Source: Clitopilus passeckerianus (lineage: Eukaryota > Basidiomycota > Agaricomycetes > Agaricales > Entolomataceae). From it: a stretch of DNA of 64,000 nt. Each line of letters opens with the position of its first letter. The stretch's first letter is position 1. Position numbers and translations under genes: made by a program. The notes below the pieces were generated by a model, which did no database searches, was not told where the DNA came from, and saw nothing but the letters and a program-made list of their open reading frames with translations. The stretch is from NCBI GenBank assembly GCA_944990035.1, contig CALYLX010000088.1:151139-215138 (forward strand), written 5' to 3'. Shown in pieces: positions 1 to 12,474 of the stretch.

Positions 1-31
1 CGCGAGTCCACTATGGATGAGCGTACGGGAG

Positions 32-231
32 ATTCATCTTTTGGTGACTCTTCCTTGACGGACTTGATCCTCCGAGATCGTCTCAAAGCCATACTTGGCG
101 CCTGGCCCTTGGAGTTGTGAAGCGAACGTGGATATTCATCAATTGGGGACTCTTCCTTGATCCTCCGAGGTTGTCCCAAAGCCATACTTGGAGCCTGGCT
201 GTTGGGGTTATGATAATGAAGCGAACGGTGG
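32..231. repeat. Diverged tandem duplication, two copies of about 100 bp
   Basis: Two adjacent copies (about 32-130 and 134-231) share a start like attcatc, then gactcttccttga, then caaagccatacttgg, and end in gaagcgaacg. They differ by substitutions and by a short insertion in the first copy. No coding frame is conserved between them, so this looks like a local non-coding duplication. The rest of 232-992 shows no feature I can support. Confidence 0.7.
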
Positions 232-992
232 GACACCTGGAGACACAAACTTTCAATTTTCCCAAACATTCCTGACGCACATCCAGGCTATGGCACCGCC
301 ACAATAGTCACGTGTCACTTTTGGATAGGCGCGCAGTCACAAGGGATAATCGATAATCCCACGTGCGGGACTGACAGGCGCTTGCTTCTTGCAAGTTGCC
401 ATCCGGATCCCGCCACGCTCAACTCGAAGCTCGAAACTTGAAGGCAACACCCGGCGGATCCATCGGTTTTATACCTGAAAACCGACAATATTTGCTGATT
501 TCGCAGCCTGGATTTCATTTAGTTTTATGAACGCCGACAATCTAGCCATTTTGCGTCATCCTCGCATGGCGTGGTCACATCGTGGTCATCGCATGCATCC
601 TTTAGGGCTCCGAAGCCAGTTGGGACATGGCAGAACGCAGGCGCCACCTCATGGACGCAACATATAGACGCCCGAACCAGTTAGGCTGCGATGCTAAAAC
701 GTAGGATACTCGGGCCTGCATGAGGCCTACCATTCATTCTTGTTGCTCCGGGTTGTATCTTGCGACCACGCTTCACCCCGCATGTTGTATCACTTAGCGG
801 TAAATTACATGGGTTCGCCTGCTTTCCTCGGGGGTTCCAACAGGATTTCATATCCGGTCGTGTATCTTCAGATATTAGAGGTCGCCTTTTGCTCCCTCTT
901 CCCAGATTCAACCCAAAGCATTCATTCAGTATCAAACCGAAGCCTCTAGCCACGCTCAAGCCCCGAACTCCCTGTTCTTACCTGATTACAAG

Positions 993-3512
993 ATGGAAAA
1001 CGAGGTAGACCCTAAACCATCCACCGCCAGGACAAAACGGAATCTTGTAGTCTGTATAGACGGAACATCAAATAGGTTTGGAGATGAGGTGCCTACAATA
1101 GAGTTTCTTACTATCACAATATTTCTCACTCTCCCCCTTAGAATACCAACGTCGTCGAGCTCTACAGACGGTTGGAGAAGTCAAGTCGCCAACTCACATA
1201 CTACAACAGCGGGATTGGTACATATGCCAATCAGTCCCGTCGTTCCCTCAAATACTTCTTCCAGGCACTCGGTGGCCTTTCCGACGTGATCTTTGCCTGG
1301 TATGCGGATTATAGGTCCTTGGTCGCCGTAACGTTAATCTATTGTTCAAGGAATGTCGACAAGATCATAACAGACGCCTATAAATGGCTGGCGGAGAACT
1401 ACGAGGAAGGCGATGAGATTTATGTGTTTGGTCAGTCCGTCGCCAACGCATTGCCCCCATTGAATTAACCACAATCCATTAGGCTTTTCAAGAGGTGCTT
1501 ATCAGGTTCGGGCATTGGCAGGAATGATAGCGAAAGTGAGCCGAAATCTGTTGCGTCCGATGTAGGTGGGGAAGTATTGATCCACGTATAGGTTGGACTT
1601 ATTCATAAAGGAAATGATGCTCAAATACCCTTGTACGTCAATATGTGCCATCTGCTACCATGTTAGAACCGCCCTCATACTCGTTCGCCCAGCGCATACG
1701 AGCTTTACGCCAGCCATGAGGACACCGTCTGGACTTCGCTTCCGATCATCATCCTGGTGCGTAACTGATATGGAACCAGTATCCTGTCGGTACTCAGCAC
1801 CCCCGACCTCTCTAGGAACTTCTTGTGGCGGTCTTAGCCCTGCATGCCACTACGTTCATTTTCAGCGATTTTCTCTTGATGCTCTTATGGGCAGGAGGGA
1901 ATCGTACTTTAGGGTCATGGCTGGTGCTCAAGGCACTTGGAAGATCCTCCGTGATACTCCTTGCCTATTTCTTAGCCGCCTGGGTATCCGATCACTATTT
2001 CCCTCCAACTATTCATAAGGCCGGAATTCTGGCCATCGAGTTCAAGAAAGCGTTCTCGTGGCCAAATGCTCAGGTCCGGTTTGTGGGCTGCTGGTGAGAT
2101 CAGTGCTTCGAGAGTCTCCCTAGATTTTGACGGCATGGCTACAGGGATACCGTGTCATCCATCGGGTTTTTCCGGCGAAAAACGTTGCCTCTCGCAGACT
2201 CTGTCACTCATGCGGGACATTTCCGGCATGCCCTAGCTCTGGATGAACGTCGCGTCAAGTTTCTCCCCGAGTATGCGACTCAGGCTGAACCAACGAAACA
2301 AGAGGGTGAAGAGGGAAAGGCCCCGTGTGATGTACAAGAAGTGTGGTTTCCCGGGACTCATTCGGACGTGTACGTTTCTAACCACTACTGCTTTATCTCC
2401 TGCTAACTTCCACCCAAGTGGGGGCAGAAACTTTGTAGACGGGCTCTCGTGTCATCATACTGCAGCATTATCTTGGATGATCGAGGAAGCCCAGAAGCAA
2501 GGACTGGAACTACTGTCTCATGATCCTTCGGTTACCCCACTTAGGAAATGTGTGCACATAGCGGACTCCCTGACACTCCCTTGGCGAGTAATTGAGTTCC
2601 TTCCACTCAGAGCCTTGGAATACGAAAAGAAGGCCATGTGGTCGTTTGGCGGTTATCGGTAAGCAAGATTTGCTGGATTCGGATAACAGCAATTTATACG
2701 TTTTCGTAGTCCACATCTAAAGGCGGGGCGGCCGATTCAACCGGGCCAGAAGCTACACCCTTCAGTCTGCTTGGAGAATTATACCCCCAAAGCCGTGCTT
2801 CCCGATGCCTGGGGGAAAGTCGACTGGGACGATATATCCACAATCGACAATTGGTCAGAGTACATGGCACCCGTCCCCTCCGCAGTGGCCAGCTTCGAGT
2901 TAGGTTGCGATCGCAGCTCAGACCGCAAACAATCGAATACTTTCACAGATCCGAACTGGATCAAGACATTACAAGAATTTGTTCTAGTTCTCTCAATGTT
3001 CCCTTTCTTGATTCTTGAGGTTTGCGTCGGCGTCGTCGGTGAGTCTGTTCATGCAACCTCACTTGTCCTTATCAACGTGACTCACCCCTCAACTAGCCAT
3101 ACTATATCGCTTCGCCTCCCAACGACTTGGCCCACGATACTCAATTATTCTTGGCTCACTCACCTTAGTTTTGGGTGGTGTGTTCTACCGCAACATTCGT
3201 CTGAAGGGGCTCGAGAGCTATCTCACCAAGATTGGCGTGGTCGCAGTCGTGGCCTCACTGGTTACTCGGTGGTTACTTTCACTGGTCCTCATCATTTACC
3301 TCCTCAGTTCCATCGTTTGTTACATCCTGTTCGCTCTTGGTCGACTAGGCCGGCGTCTAGGAATTTTCAAGGAGAGAGCGGGAACGAAAGTCGAGGAGAC
3401 TGTGAGAACCGATGGCGACCCAGAGACCAGTCCACCTGTTACTGTGTCGAAAAACGACCAGCCTACTACCGATGACCCGATTGACGAAATCCCTGAAATC
3501 AATGATTCCTAG
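993..3512 (+). CDS. DUF2235 / Tle1-like hydrolase with membrane segments
   Basis: This is a putative alpha/beta-hydrolase of the DUF2235 family (T6SS Tle1-like phospholipase fold), about 650 residues from about eleven exons. The N-terminus reads KRNLVVCIDGTSNRFGDE, the usual family opening. An intron at 1087-1141 gives NTNVVELYRRL. The nucleophile elbow FGFSRGAYQVRALAG appears only after splicing out the intron near 1434-1482. QIPFAYELY, FVGCWDTVSSIGFF, HFRHALALDERR and HSDVGGRN follow in family order. Unusually, a hydrophobic stretch (about 1810-2000) sits between AYELY and EFKKAFSW, and the C-terminus (about 2960-3390) carries further membrane helices, so the protein is probably membrane-anchored. 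Family membership is clear. Phospholipase activity is inferred from the bacterial relatives, and the substrate is unknown. All joins found by eye keep frame, so I see no sign of decay. Confidence 0.85.
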
Positions 3513-4574
3513 TTCGTTCTTGGTCCACGGGCACTTTGTTCAACATCGTTGTGGAGAGACCCTTATAATACCTACGTTATCTTTCGCCATTTTTCCTCGT
3601 ACAGCACGCTTGCTGTAACCACTATGTACTTCCTATGCTTGTTTTCCGCATTACCACAGCCTCCCCGTCTCACAACACCGTGCGAGTACCCATATACGGA
3701 GCTTTAAGTACCCGCACAGGCTCTTTGCAAAACTATGCTATTTGATTACCGATGAGTTGTTAAGTGACGACATCTACTGAACAACGTGGGTCGTTCATGG
3801 ACAAGTGACTGTAGAAGCACTTTAACATGAGGCCTAACACGAACGCCTGATGCATCATTGATCTCGTGAAGCACTTTCAGTCACCCTTGTGTTGTAACAC
3901 TAAGCCAAAAGGTTGGTTTGACTACTGCATTGAACGCATATGTAGCCTCTCAGTCGCATTCATGTTGCCTTTCCCCTGGATGTCATTCTCAGACGCCCGA
4001 TCAGCCATGCCTTGGATCGGTGGAGGAGCTCGACGCCGTTTTGTTCGCAAATGGGGTGATTTCTCGACAACTAGCACATCTGGCATGTGGGCTTCACGTC
4101 GTTCAAGCTGATGTGACTGCCTCGCAGAATGTTCTACTGGGGGCAAGGAGGTAAATTCAACACCCAAGATTCATGGTTGATACTAGTACGGCGGTGTGTC
4201 CGTCGAAATCGTATTGGGCTCGCCTCGAGCCCATGAAGTAGAAGTGCTGATAGCGCTCACCAATCTGAAGCGTGGAGTTGACACATGTGCAGGTATCGGT
4301 GAGGTCGGAGCTAGTGGGCAGGCCACCATGCTTGAACAACGTGGGGCTTTTCTACAGGAACGGGAAAGCAGTCCATATATAATTAGGGAAACTAAGGGAT
4401 GCTTCGCATCAACCTGCCTCACGATAATTCTTCCACATAATGTTCGTATGTTAACGTTCCACATAAATGTTGACTTGACAAAGCATATACAGGCCTCCTC
4501 AAGCCAACCCTGGACAGCCTATTCTTCTGACAGGTACATGAGATCAGTTTCCCATCGATAAGCTGTCCTTTGAA
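3513..4574. other. Intergenic stretch without a supported gene
   Basis: About 1.06 kb between the DUF2235 gene and the next gene. Short open frames exist (for example 4196-4561), but none shows a recognisable domain, a convincing intron chain or a good start context. I see no repeat or RNA gene here. Confidence 0.5.
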
Positions 4575-5241
4575 ATGCCGTATACAGTTCATTCCGTTAG
4601 CGGTCGTTCTTCGGGTTCATGGAAGTTTTGGAATAGCTTCAAGGATCACAAATGGTTTGCGGTAGTTTCCACTGAAGACCAAGACATTGTGCCCTCGCAA
4701 TCCGCAATCCAACACTCCGGAGAGTTCCCCCTAAAGTGGAACGAGGATCTATCCACGTAAGTCGTTAACATATTGTCCCTTTGAAATTGCGACGCTCACT
4801 CATAAAAAGGGTGATTTCACGAGATTTTGGTGGTCCGATTATGATCACCTTCTGGCGCGCTCACGAGGAGGGTGAACCCGAAATCATTGCTACCGCTGCC
4901 AAGTTTCGGCTCACCGATCATGATTTCCAAAAAGGTTTAGTTTGCCATCCCCGAAACTTGAGAACACCACTCACTAAAGTATATTTATAGAGATCTTGGT
5001 CGCTTTAGCTGATTATAAAAATCCTCGCCAGAGCTTTGGGATCGTACATTTCACCATTAAAGTCGCTTCCCCAGGGCGAGCAGCTGCATTCAACACCAAG
5101 GGCTCCCCCGAAAAGGCTATCACATCCAAGAATGACGTACGGTTGCCGGCTAATAAGGAAAAATGGAGTCAATCAGTGATCGGCCAGATTGGAGAGAAGA
5201 GCATGTTTATAACGGCATTGAAGAGCTTCTTGAAAGCTTGA
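4575..5241 (+). CDS. Small hypothetical protein, three exons
   Basis: Exons of about 4575-4755, 4811-4936 and 4991-5241 join in frame through introns with GTAAGT..AAG and GTTTAG..TAG borders, giving a protein of roughly 185 residues. Joined junction motifs include EDLSTVISRDFGG and DHDFQKEILVAL. The protein is mixed alpha/beta in composition, has no signal peptide or membrane segment, and is rich in K, S and F. The first half (SWKFWNSFKDHKWF) and the middle (FGGPIMITFWRA) look like beta strands, so a small sandwich-type fold such as a C2-like domain is conceivable, but I do not recognise the family. The gene model is better supported than any function. Confidence 0.55.
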
Positions 5242-5635
5242 ATACACCAACACCAGCTTCCTATCTATATGGCGAAAGTTCTGTCTAACTCCTACCTAAC
5301 TCCTACCGTATACAGCGCTTTGGAGCTTGAACTCCACCCAGATAGTATCTTCCGTCGTTTATACCCCTTACTTATATTGTTGTCAAAGAGCGAATTTTCT
5401 ACCTTGTCAAAGCTCAATAATCGCCAATTTCAATTGTAGAGATGAGAAAATGTCAAGCACACATCCTCAAGAGGGAGAAGGCCGGGGTACCGCTGACCAA
5501 AAAGAGGTAATCACAACTTGAGAGAGGGATTCCGATGTAAAAAGGTTACCAAATATGTGCTCTGTTTTGCTGCGAAGCCCAACGGCACGAGATACCAGGT
5601 GATCACAATAATCGTGTAGCAGAGCTATGGGCGGC
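5242..5635. other. Convergent intergenic region
   Basis: This lies tail to tail between the small hypothetical gene (+) and the carboxymuconolactone-decarboxylase-like gene (-). It holds a short direct repeat (taactcctacc twice, near 5286-5308) and otherwise AT-rich 3'-UTR-like sequence. No gene is supported. Confidence 0.5.
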
Positions 5636-6600
5636 CTAAATTACTGTATCTTTAACCGCAGGAACTCCTGTTTTCCATCTTATACCGGCCGCCGTCGCCA
5701 CTCGCATGGATATCTCACGAACAGCCGTTATCTCCTCAAACGACGCGCCATTTCTCCTTGCGCCATCCAAGTGCCACTGGATCTGTCTTGGGCTATCACT
5801 GGTGATCAGAGCTGCGACCAGCATGTACGAGGTCTCGATGGGAGTGAGCACCCCCATGTAGCCATATGTGAGGCCGTAACCGATAGTGTTCGAGAACCAA
5901 CCTGGATATATCTCCGTTAGGTTCAAGCTGGTATAGACTATCTTATTCTGCCGTTAAAGGACTTACCCATGTCAGGATATATCGAGTCGAGCGTACCTTG
6001 TACTGCAATAGCAGTACCCCCATACACGGTCTCGAAGAGCTGTTTGCCAGTCTGTACGTATTCTTCAATGGGGGTATCAAGTCTCCTGCGAAGCAGTTGC
6101 GTCCCTTAGCCGTCTAAACGAATCAACATCAAGCAGATGCATACCTCATTGGCTCCTTGTCTTGCAGATCTTCCGGCATCACCTTCCGAAGTTCAATCAA
6201 GCTATTAATGGTCTAAAATCGGGTTGAGTAATCCCATTACTCCGGCATGCGAGAAAGCTATGCGTTACTAACCCTGGGATAACCCGCCGTCAGTCCAGCT
6301 TTGAAAACGGCATCACGACACTTTCTTGCAAGAAGCAGTTGCTGATCATGACCAGCACCTGTTGCACGTAACTCTTCCAGTGCATATTCGAAGACATATG
6401 GCACTTCCTCGGGCTCATTACACCCGCAGAAAGCGACAGCTGCAACGATGTACCAAGGATTATCCAGATCTGTGCCATAAGCCACATTGGTTTGACCAGA
6501 TGCTCTATCGATTCGATGACTTACAGGTCTGTGCCTCGAATTTAACAGGATATAGTTGCTTGATTTGCCTCAGGAACTCAGGTGTTGCGAGCTTCGCCAT
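5636..6600 (-). CDS. Carboxymuconolactone decarboxylase-like (AhpD-like) protein
   Basis: The start is ATG at 6600 (MAKLATPEFLRQIKQLYP). A first intron leads into DNPWYIVAAVAFCGCNEPEEVP, and two more introns near 6275-6110 give GYPRTINSLIELRK and EEYVQTGKQLFETVYGG. The last exon carries GWFSNTIGYGLTYGYMG and ETSYMLVAALITSDSPRQIQWHLDGARRNGAS. This matches fungal proteins of the carboxymuconolactone decarboxylase-like (AhpD-like) fold, which are small all-helical proteins often of unknown substrate. The classical AhpD CxxC redox motif is not evident; there is a CGC in the second exon. A direct role in protocatechuate degradation is not implied by this fold alone, and no other pathway gene is adjacent. 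Length is about 240 residues, normal for the group. Confidence 0.75.
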
Positions 6601-7122
6601 GTCGAAAATGTGCTGTGGCTACCAAAAGTTGATCACAAGCGCCTACACGAGTTGAAGGGTCCCTTCAGACTGTTCAAGACTCTATTGACTTAAGAAAGCC
6701 TCGTGTCGAGCCTGAGAAACCGAATGAGCGAATGTTCAGAAGATGAGGTGGAGTCCTGTTGAAAGCGATAGAGATCAGCGAGTCGGCCGACGCCGTATGC
6801 TATCGGGAGTGATGCCTACAATATCCCTGCCAGCTTGATCTTGCGTGTAAAAACTTCTTGAAAAAGGTCTGCGTTCACATCGCGAAAAGTTGCGGGTCCG
6901 CAGATAACAATCGGTCATCGGTCAGAGCGGGTCTGGCAGCATGTATATGCAAGCATGAAGCAATTGCGTAGATTAGTACACTAGATACAGAGAGACATGG
7001 ACAAATCCAACTATGAACACCGAGTTTAGAAATATTCGATGGCTATGGCCAACTTAAGGAGAATACCTACACTCCATCCGTTAGATTCGGTATAGAGGGA
7101 ATATCGAGGAAACTGCAAATAC
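6601..7122. other. Intergenic, upstream of the CMD-like gene
   Basis: About 520 bp between the start of the CMD-like gene and the end of the MFS transporter gene, both on the minus strand. I see no open frame with homology, RNA gene or repeat. It probably holds the promoter of the CMD-like gene and the 3' end of the transporter transcript. Confidence 0.5.
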
Positions 7123-9621
7123 TCACCGGAACAATGGAGAATTGGTCCCGAGATATGCCAACTCCGCGGCTCGGGAAGGATCAATCTTCTCAACCTCACA
7201 CTGGATCTCCTTTTGCCTGTTTAACCGGCGGTAAAGGAACGTCGCAAACGAAGACGCTACAAACGCCATGCACAGGAACCCGATGACGATTCCTAGCAGA
7301 ACGCAGATCAGCACAATGTCCTGCACACATGTCAACAATACAATCCAACGAAACAGACATACCATGACCGAGATGGAACCGAGGCGTGTCCTGAGTGCGA
7401 TAAATGAAGGAAGAGCAGATCCTGCAACAAAAACAAGTCGTGTGCCAGGGGGGAAAACAGGAACAGAGATACGTCAATCAGGAGGATTTTCATCAAGGAC
7501 TGCAATTTTCACTCACCCGCCAAGGTTCCCAACGCCACTCAGCAGACCAATCATGACTGCCTTCTTGAGAGAGCTACCAGCATTAGCTGAGCCCCAGGCT
7601 AACATGATGGGTACGGTCGGGAAGACGCCGCAGGCAGCCAGGATTGAGCCTGCATACCCGACGCCTGGCAAGTTGACTGGACTCGTCGCGTAGAGCATGG
7701 CGTAGCCGATGATCCCTGTGAAGGACAGGCCCATGACGAAAGGCCCGCGAGCCTTGTAGCGGTCTGAGAGCCAGCCAATTAGAATGGTTACGACACATCC
7801 GGCGGCATATGGTGGGATCGTCATGCTGTGATGGGTTTTCAATTGGTGGAGCTGGACGTAGTGAGAGATCGACGTACAGCTGAGCGGTAGATGCGGAGTA
7901 TCCCAGGGCATTGATGATCGTAGGAAGGAAAAGGGAGAAGGCGTAGAGTGGCATGACCATTCTGGGAGGAAGAAAAGGATCAGACCTTGAACAAAATGCC
8001 GTTAGGTGACGAGGACGAACCCGAGATAGATGATTGTCTGTAGCCATGACTTTGGGTCCTTCAGTGTCTCGAGAATGAAACGTTTTTCGAATTGCTGGGG
8101 TTCTCCGGCTGTGTCTCTGGCGAGAGCATCAGTCAGATGGTCCCGCTCCTTCTCTGTCAGGAACTTGGCTGTCGAGGGGTACTGCAGATCCGTCAGATTT
8201 TGGCGGATACCCCAACAAAAGCAGATAACTCACGTCCGGCAACTTCCAGAAAGCGAGCAGAGAGAAGAAACAGGTGGCTTTGGAAAGTCGTCGTAAGTAG
8301 GAGAGAAAGACCAAAGGATCAATTATTTACCCAGGCCTTCGAGTAGGAACTGGCGAAAGACGTGAGCGGAAATTTTAGTCATAGGATAAGATTAACGTAC
8401 AATCCACTGCCAGCCATGGAGGGAAGCGCGTCTGCGAAGACTTGAAGTGAGCTATGGCTAACAGGCTTGGCGATATCACGTACCCGTTAAGCTTCTGAAT
8501 CGCAAAAGCAAGGAGGCCACCGAAAGCACCTACAAGGGCGTATAAGCAAAAAGAAGGACTGAACACTCTCAGCACCTACCTGACAACGTCGCGGAAGAGA
8601 AGTAGAGAGAAATCGGTCGTGCCTGATCAGCCCTGCGATACCAAAGCGTGATGAGGAAAGCTGAGCACGATTTGGTCAATCATACGAAGTGACTATCAGT
8701 GGATGAGACGCTCACCAACACCAGGAGGTAGTCCAGCCTCTGTCAAGCCAAGGAAGACACGAGCGCTGTGTAACGCCTCAATGACTGATTCGGGAACATG
8801 CTAAAAGGTCTGACTTACACAACGAGACCCTGATAGCTCTTCACGAATGTCATTGTCACCACTGGGAATCAGTCAGCACCAGAGGATGAAAGGCATCAAC
8901 CCAAACTTACTGACGAGGCCCCATGCGAACATGATGCTTGGGACTATTGTGAGGATGAGCAAGCGGAAAGCCAGAACATGGGTAGCGGGTTACCCACTCC
9001 ATATAGATGGCCTGACGAGCTTGAGGACGACATTGCTGTATGATGTATCAACAGATGCTGCAATGCTTGACGCGCGAAGGACAGTACCATGGAATCTCCA
9101 AAATGCTGTAAGGAATCTGAGGCAAGTCAGGCTGGGATCATCAAATGACAGAATAGACCCACAAAGAATACGGCAGCAGCAAGCTGGTACTTGATGCCAG
9201 TAAGGTTGAGGTCGACGGCCATACCAGCGACCTAAGAATCAATTGTTAGAAGTAGGGCCGGATGACGTGCGGGCTGGTATGGTACCCTAGCATTTCCTAT
9301 CAGACGCAGTCCGGTAAGCAGCCAACTTGATGATGTCCGAGCACAGTGACGTACCGATATTGCCTCTATCTCTGTTGACGAAGGACACGGGTATTAAGGT
9401 CAGCATTCTGTTTAGAGAGAATATGTTCACACTCACAAGAAGCTGCACAGGTAGAGGATGGCGATGAGGGGAATAAGGTGCAGATCCACCTTCCTTCTCA
9501 CAGCATGGTCCATCTCGACAGAGCGAACGCTCTGCGCATCCGAAGAATCTTGTTCCAAGGATCCTTTCTCCCAAACTTGTTCTTCTTGCGATGATGGCGG
9601 TGTATTGGACGTATTGGACAT
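7123..9621 (-). CDS. MFS transporter, Dal5/TNA1-like anion:cation symporter family
   Basis: This is a twelve-helix carrier of the Dal5-type (allantoate/nicotinate/vitamin-like organic anion) MFS family, probably in the plasma membrane. The acidic, Ser-rich N-terminus precedes KVDLHLIPLIAILYLCSFL; spliced exons then give LDRGNIGNARVAGM, VDLNLTGIKYQLAAAVFFIPYS, EIPCNVVLKLVRPSIWIPSIM, SYQGLVARVFLGLTEAGL, MVMPLYAFSLFLPTII, PPYAAGCVVTILIGWLSDRYKARGP and GVFPTVPIMLAWG. DRGNIGNAR and the GWLSDRYKARGP loop are the family hallmarks. The C-terminal tail ends in YLGTNSPLFR at a stop at 7123. Roughly a dozen short introns are needed and all that I traced keep phase, so the gene looks intact. The substrate cannot be read from the sequence. 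Confidence 0.85.
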
Positions 9622-10571
9622 GCTGGCTGAGAAAAAGTCCTAAGCCGCTGTGGTAGAATATGGCGCTGAAGAAAGAAGCTTTTGTCGGTTTAAACCCTGA
9701 TACATATTGGATTCTTCTGTAGGTGCCATTGACATCGCTTTAGCAGACACGAGACTCCAGTCCGCGGGTAACAGGAAAAGTGATCCACCGGCAAGCCCCG
9801 CTTCGCTGTCCATCAGATTTGCGACCAGGCGTGGCGTGTGCCCAAACTTCCATTTCTCAAAAGACTCAACCACCATTGCGACCTCACCGGGTGCTTTGAG
9901 AAGTCTACAAAGTTGTCAAGTGGACTCTCCAATAGGATCGGTGCTCTCAGGCTGTCAATGCTAGGCAGATACTCCAAGCGAGGTCCACCTGTTCTTTGGA
10001 TAGAAATCTATCAGGCTGGTTGATGCCAAACGCTTCTCAGGATTTCTTCTGACTCCCTGGCCACGACTGCAAGTCATCTAACTCGTTTGCTTCCTTCATC
10101 ACCAGGCCTTGGGAGCGGAACTATCACCTTGGCTGATGTACTCGAGGCATCAGAAAATCTGCTTTGGTTTATCCAGCTAATGCCAGACCAAATTCAGGCA
10201 TTGTGTGCGCTTGACTACGCCTATTTACTCGTTTCAGGCAGTGGAAGATTGGACTGACGGCGCCAACGGTGATTTGTGAAGGGGTCGACAGTCGTGGAAG
10301 CTGGAGCTGGAAAATCATGTTGATCCCAATCTGATCGCGTGCTCCTCCAGTCGTACCGTAAAGGATCCAAAGGGTCCACTTGTACTTACTTATTTTGATC
10401 CCTCTCTAACTGTGTATGGCTGCAGTCTCCACCGGTATATAACTACTGTGGGATCGGCATTATATTGCCTCAGTGGCGCTCCATCTATATCCTCTAGATC
10501 TAACCCTGAACCACCATCTCCGAAATACTTGCCTATAAGTTGCGGCAGTCAGTTCGCTCGTTGCTGTCGCA
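9622..10571. other. Region with uninterpretable coding-like remnants
   Basis: About 950 bp between two divergent genes. Minus-strand open frames at 9640-9876 and minus-strand segments near 9880-10260 have protein-like composition (for example RLEYLPSIDSLRAP), but stops interrupt every continuous reading. A broken F-box/LRR gene is possible; I cannot prove it. The 3' part presumably contains the promoter of the rhodopsin-like gene. Confidence 0.3.
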
Positions 10572-11980
10572 ATGATCACTGCACACGATGTGAAGAGTAA
10601 GTAGGCTGGTTCATCGCGCTTTAGCATCTCTGACCATAGTTTTAGTCTGTGGCTACGTCGGCCCCATCATCGCAGCTGTCGCCACCCTAACTCGTCTGGG
10701 AGAACGTATTCGTACCAGACGGTTTGGCTATGATGATGGTTTTGCTGCCTTGTCTCTCTTGATCCTCGTTGCATTCGTTACCGCTCTTTTCGTTCATCTG
10801 GCTGACCAAAGTGAGTCTCTTGACTTCCAAAGGTTCCGGCACTAACTCATACTTTGGACAAGCTCATCTCTCGCGGTTGAACCGCTATGCAATGTACTAT
10901 GTCATCTCTCAATCGTTCTACGGTATCATATGGTACGGTCGTTAGCCCTCACACTCAGACCTCTAACCAACGACCTATCTCAACAGGGCTGCCCGCCTCT
11001 CCATCCTGTTCACAGTCATCCGGATTACAGTTGAAGGCTCCAAGCTTCGTCGCATACTGCACGCAGTTGCAGCAACCTACATCATCATCTGGGTAGTCCT
11101 CGCTGCCCAGTTGCTATGGATTTGCGAACTCCATTCAGCATGGAAGGTATGAACCCTTTGCGTCGTCACCCCTCAGCCACGACCACGTTGCTGATCCACC
11201 GCCAAGGACCTTCCATCTCCGCAGTGTCCACTAGAGAACCAAGTCCCTATCGCGCAGCTGATCAGTACGTTTAAATTAATTGCCTCATGACTCGACATTA
11301 ATCCCCACAACAGCCGACATCTATGCGGATTCTGTCCTCATCATCGCACCCTTGCGTCTCCTATGGAACCTCGAAGCAGGGAGCACTCAGAGAGCCAGAC
11401 TCATTGTTGCGTTCTCAGCCAGTATCGTCACTACAATCACAAGCTTGGTTCATGCGTATTATATCCTGAAGAAACCTGGCTCTCTGGCTGTCATCTTCAC
11501 AGCTATCATTGAGGTAAGCTTGGTCACAATTTTCATCAAAAATAGAGTTTAATATCCACCCCTATCTCTCTTCGCTCAAAACAGCTCTCCTCCTCCTTAT
11601 TCGTGTGCAACCTCGCCATCCTAGTCGGAACATTCGCCAAATTCGTCGACTCCCGTGGGCACTGGTGGTCCTCCTCGAATCCCCGACGGTCGGAATCGCA
11701 CGAAATGTCAAGTGGAAGCCGCTTCACTGCACACACGCTCCGGTCAAAGTCGATTCACTTTAGGAGGGATAGGGATACAAAGATGGGTGCGGATGAGAGA
11801 ACGACGATCAGGATTGATCTGCAGACCGAGACGACTCGGGATGTCGATGGAGATGTCAATCCTGATCATCATCCTGCTGTCTACCCAATCAAAGCGCCTC
11901 AGGGGTCGCCTCATGATTCTGCCGAGGAGGTGTATAGGTCAAAGTCTGGTCTTCCTTTTGGGCATAATAGTCCGGTGTAA
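10572..11980 (+). CDS. Fungal rhodopsin-like seven-helix integral membrane protein
   Basis: The start MITAHDVK at 10572 is followed by an intron, then ILVCGYVGPIIAAVATLTRLG, FGYDDGFAALSLLILVAF, THLSRLNRYAMYYVISQSFYG, WAARLSILFTVIRIT, HAVAATYIIIWVVLAAQLLW, CPLENQVPIAQLITDIYADS, ARLIVAFSASIVTTITSLVH and LSSSLFVCNLAILVG, in order. These are seven hydrophobic helices with the DD after helix 2 and the internal DI(Y/F)AD typical of the fungal Rhodopsin/PTH11-related integral membrane family (PF20684-type). A roughly 110-residue charged cytosolic tail ends at 11980. Six introns join in phase. Such proteins are often called receptors, but most are uncharacterised and no ligand can be inferred. There is no retinal-lysine evidence, so it is not a bacteriorhodopsin. 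Confidence 0.75.
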
Positions 11981-12474
11981 ACAAAGTTTAGAGGTCGTTG
12001 GGCATTTAAGATTGGGATGGGTGGGTTTCTTGTACTTGTATCCGTATTTAAAGAGCAATACCCCGAGATGATATATGATACCTTGTAATAAAGATCTTAC
12101 ATTGTCGAGCTCAAGTCATCTGGGTGCGACGACATGTACATAGTGTTAGAGATATTATGAACAAGTAGTAGATGTGATACAGGTGGTATATGATTCGAAG
12201 TATCATGCCTGCATAGGATTTGAAGACCAGTGAAATCAGGAAACAATACCATACGAATAATTTCGAACATCCTGCGAGCTATAAAGCAACCAAGAATCCT
12301 AGGGCCGCCGTCATACTATCGCGGAGCGCTGATGGTGTTGCTCGATGCTGGCTAAGAGGCCTAACAGATACGTTGGGCTCCAATGCAACAGTCATCGTGT
12401 TGTCGGTGGTACCCGAGCCGGGAGCGATCATTGCGGCAGTATGGCATCCGTCTGAAGCAATAAGCACTCAGCGC
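11981..12474. other. Convergent intergenic region
   Basis: A tail-to-tail gap between the rhodopsin-like gene (+) and DPH3 (-). Short antiparallel open frames around 12220-12470 lack recognisable motifs. I see nothing beyond likely 3'-UTR sequence. Confidence 0.5.
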
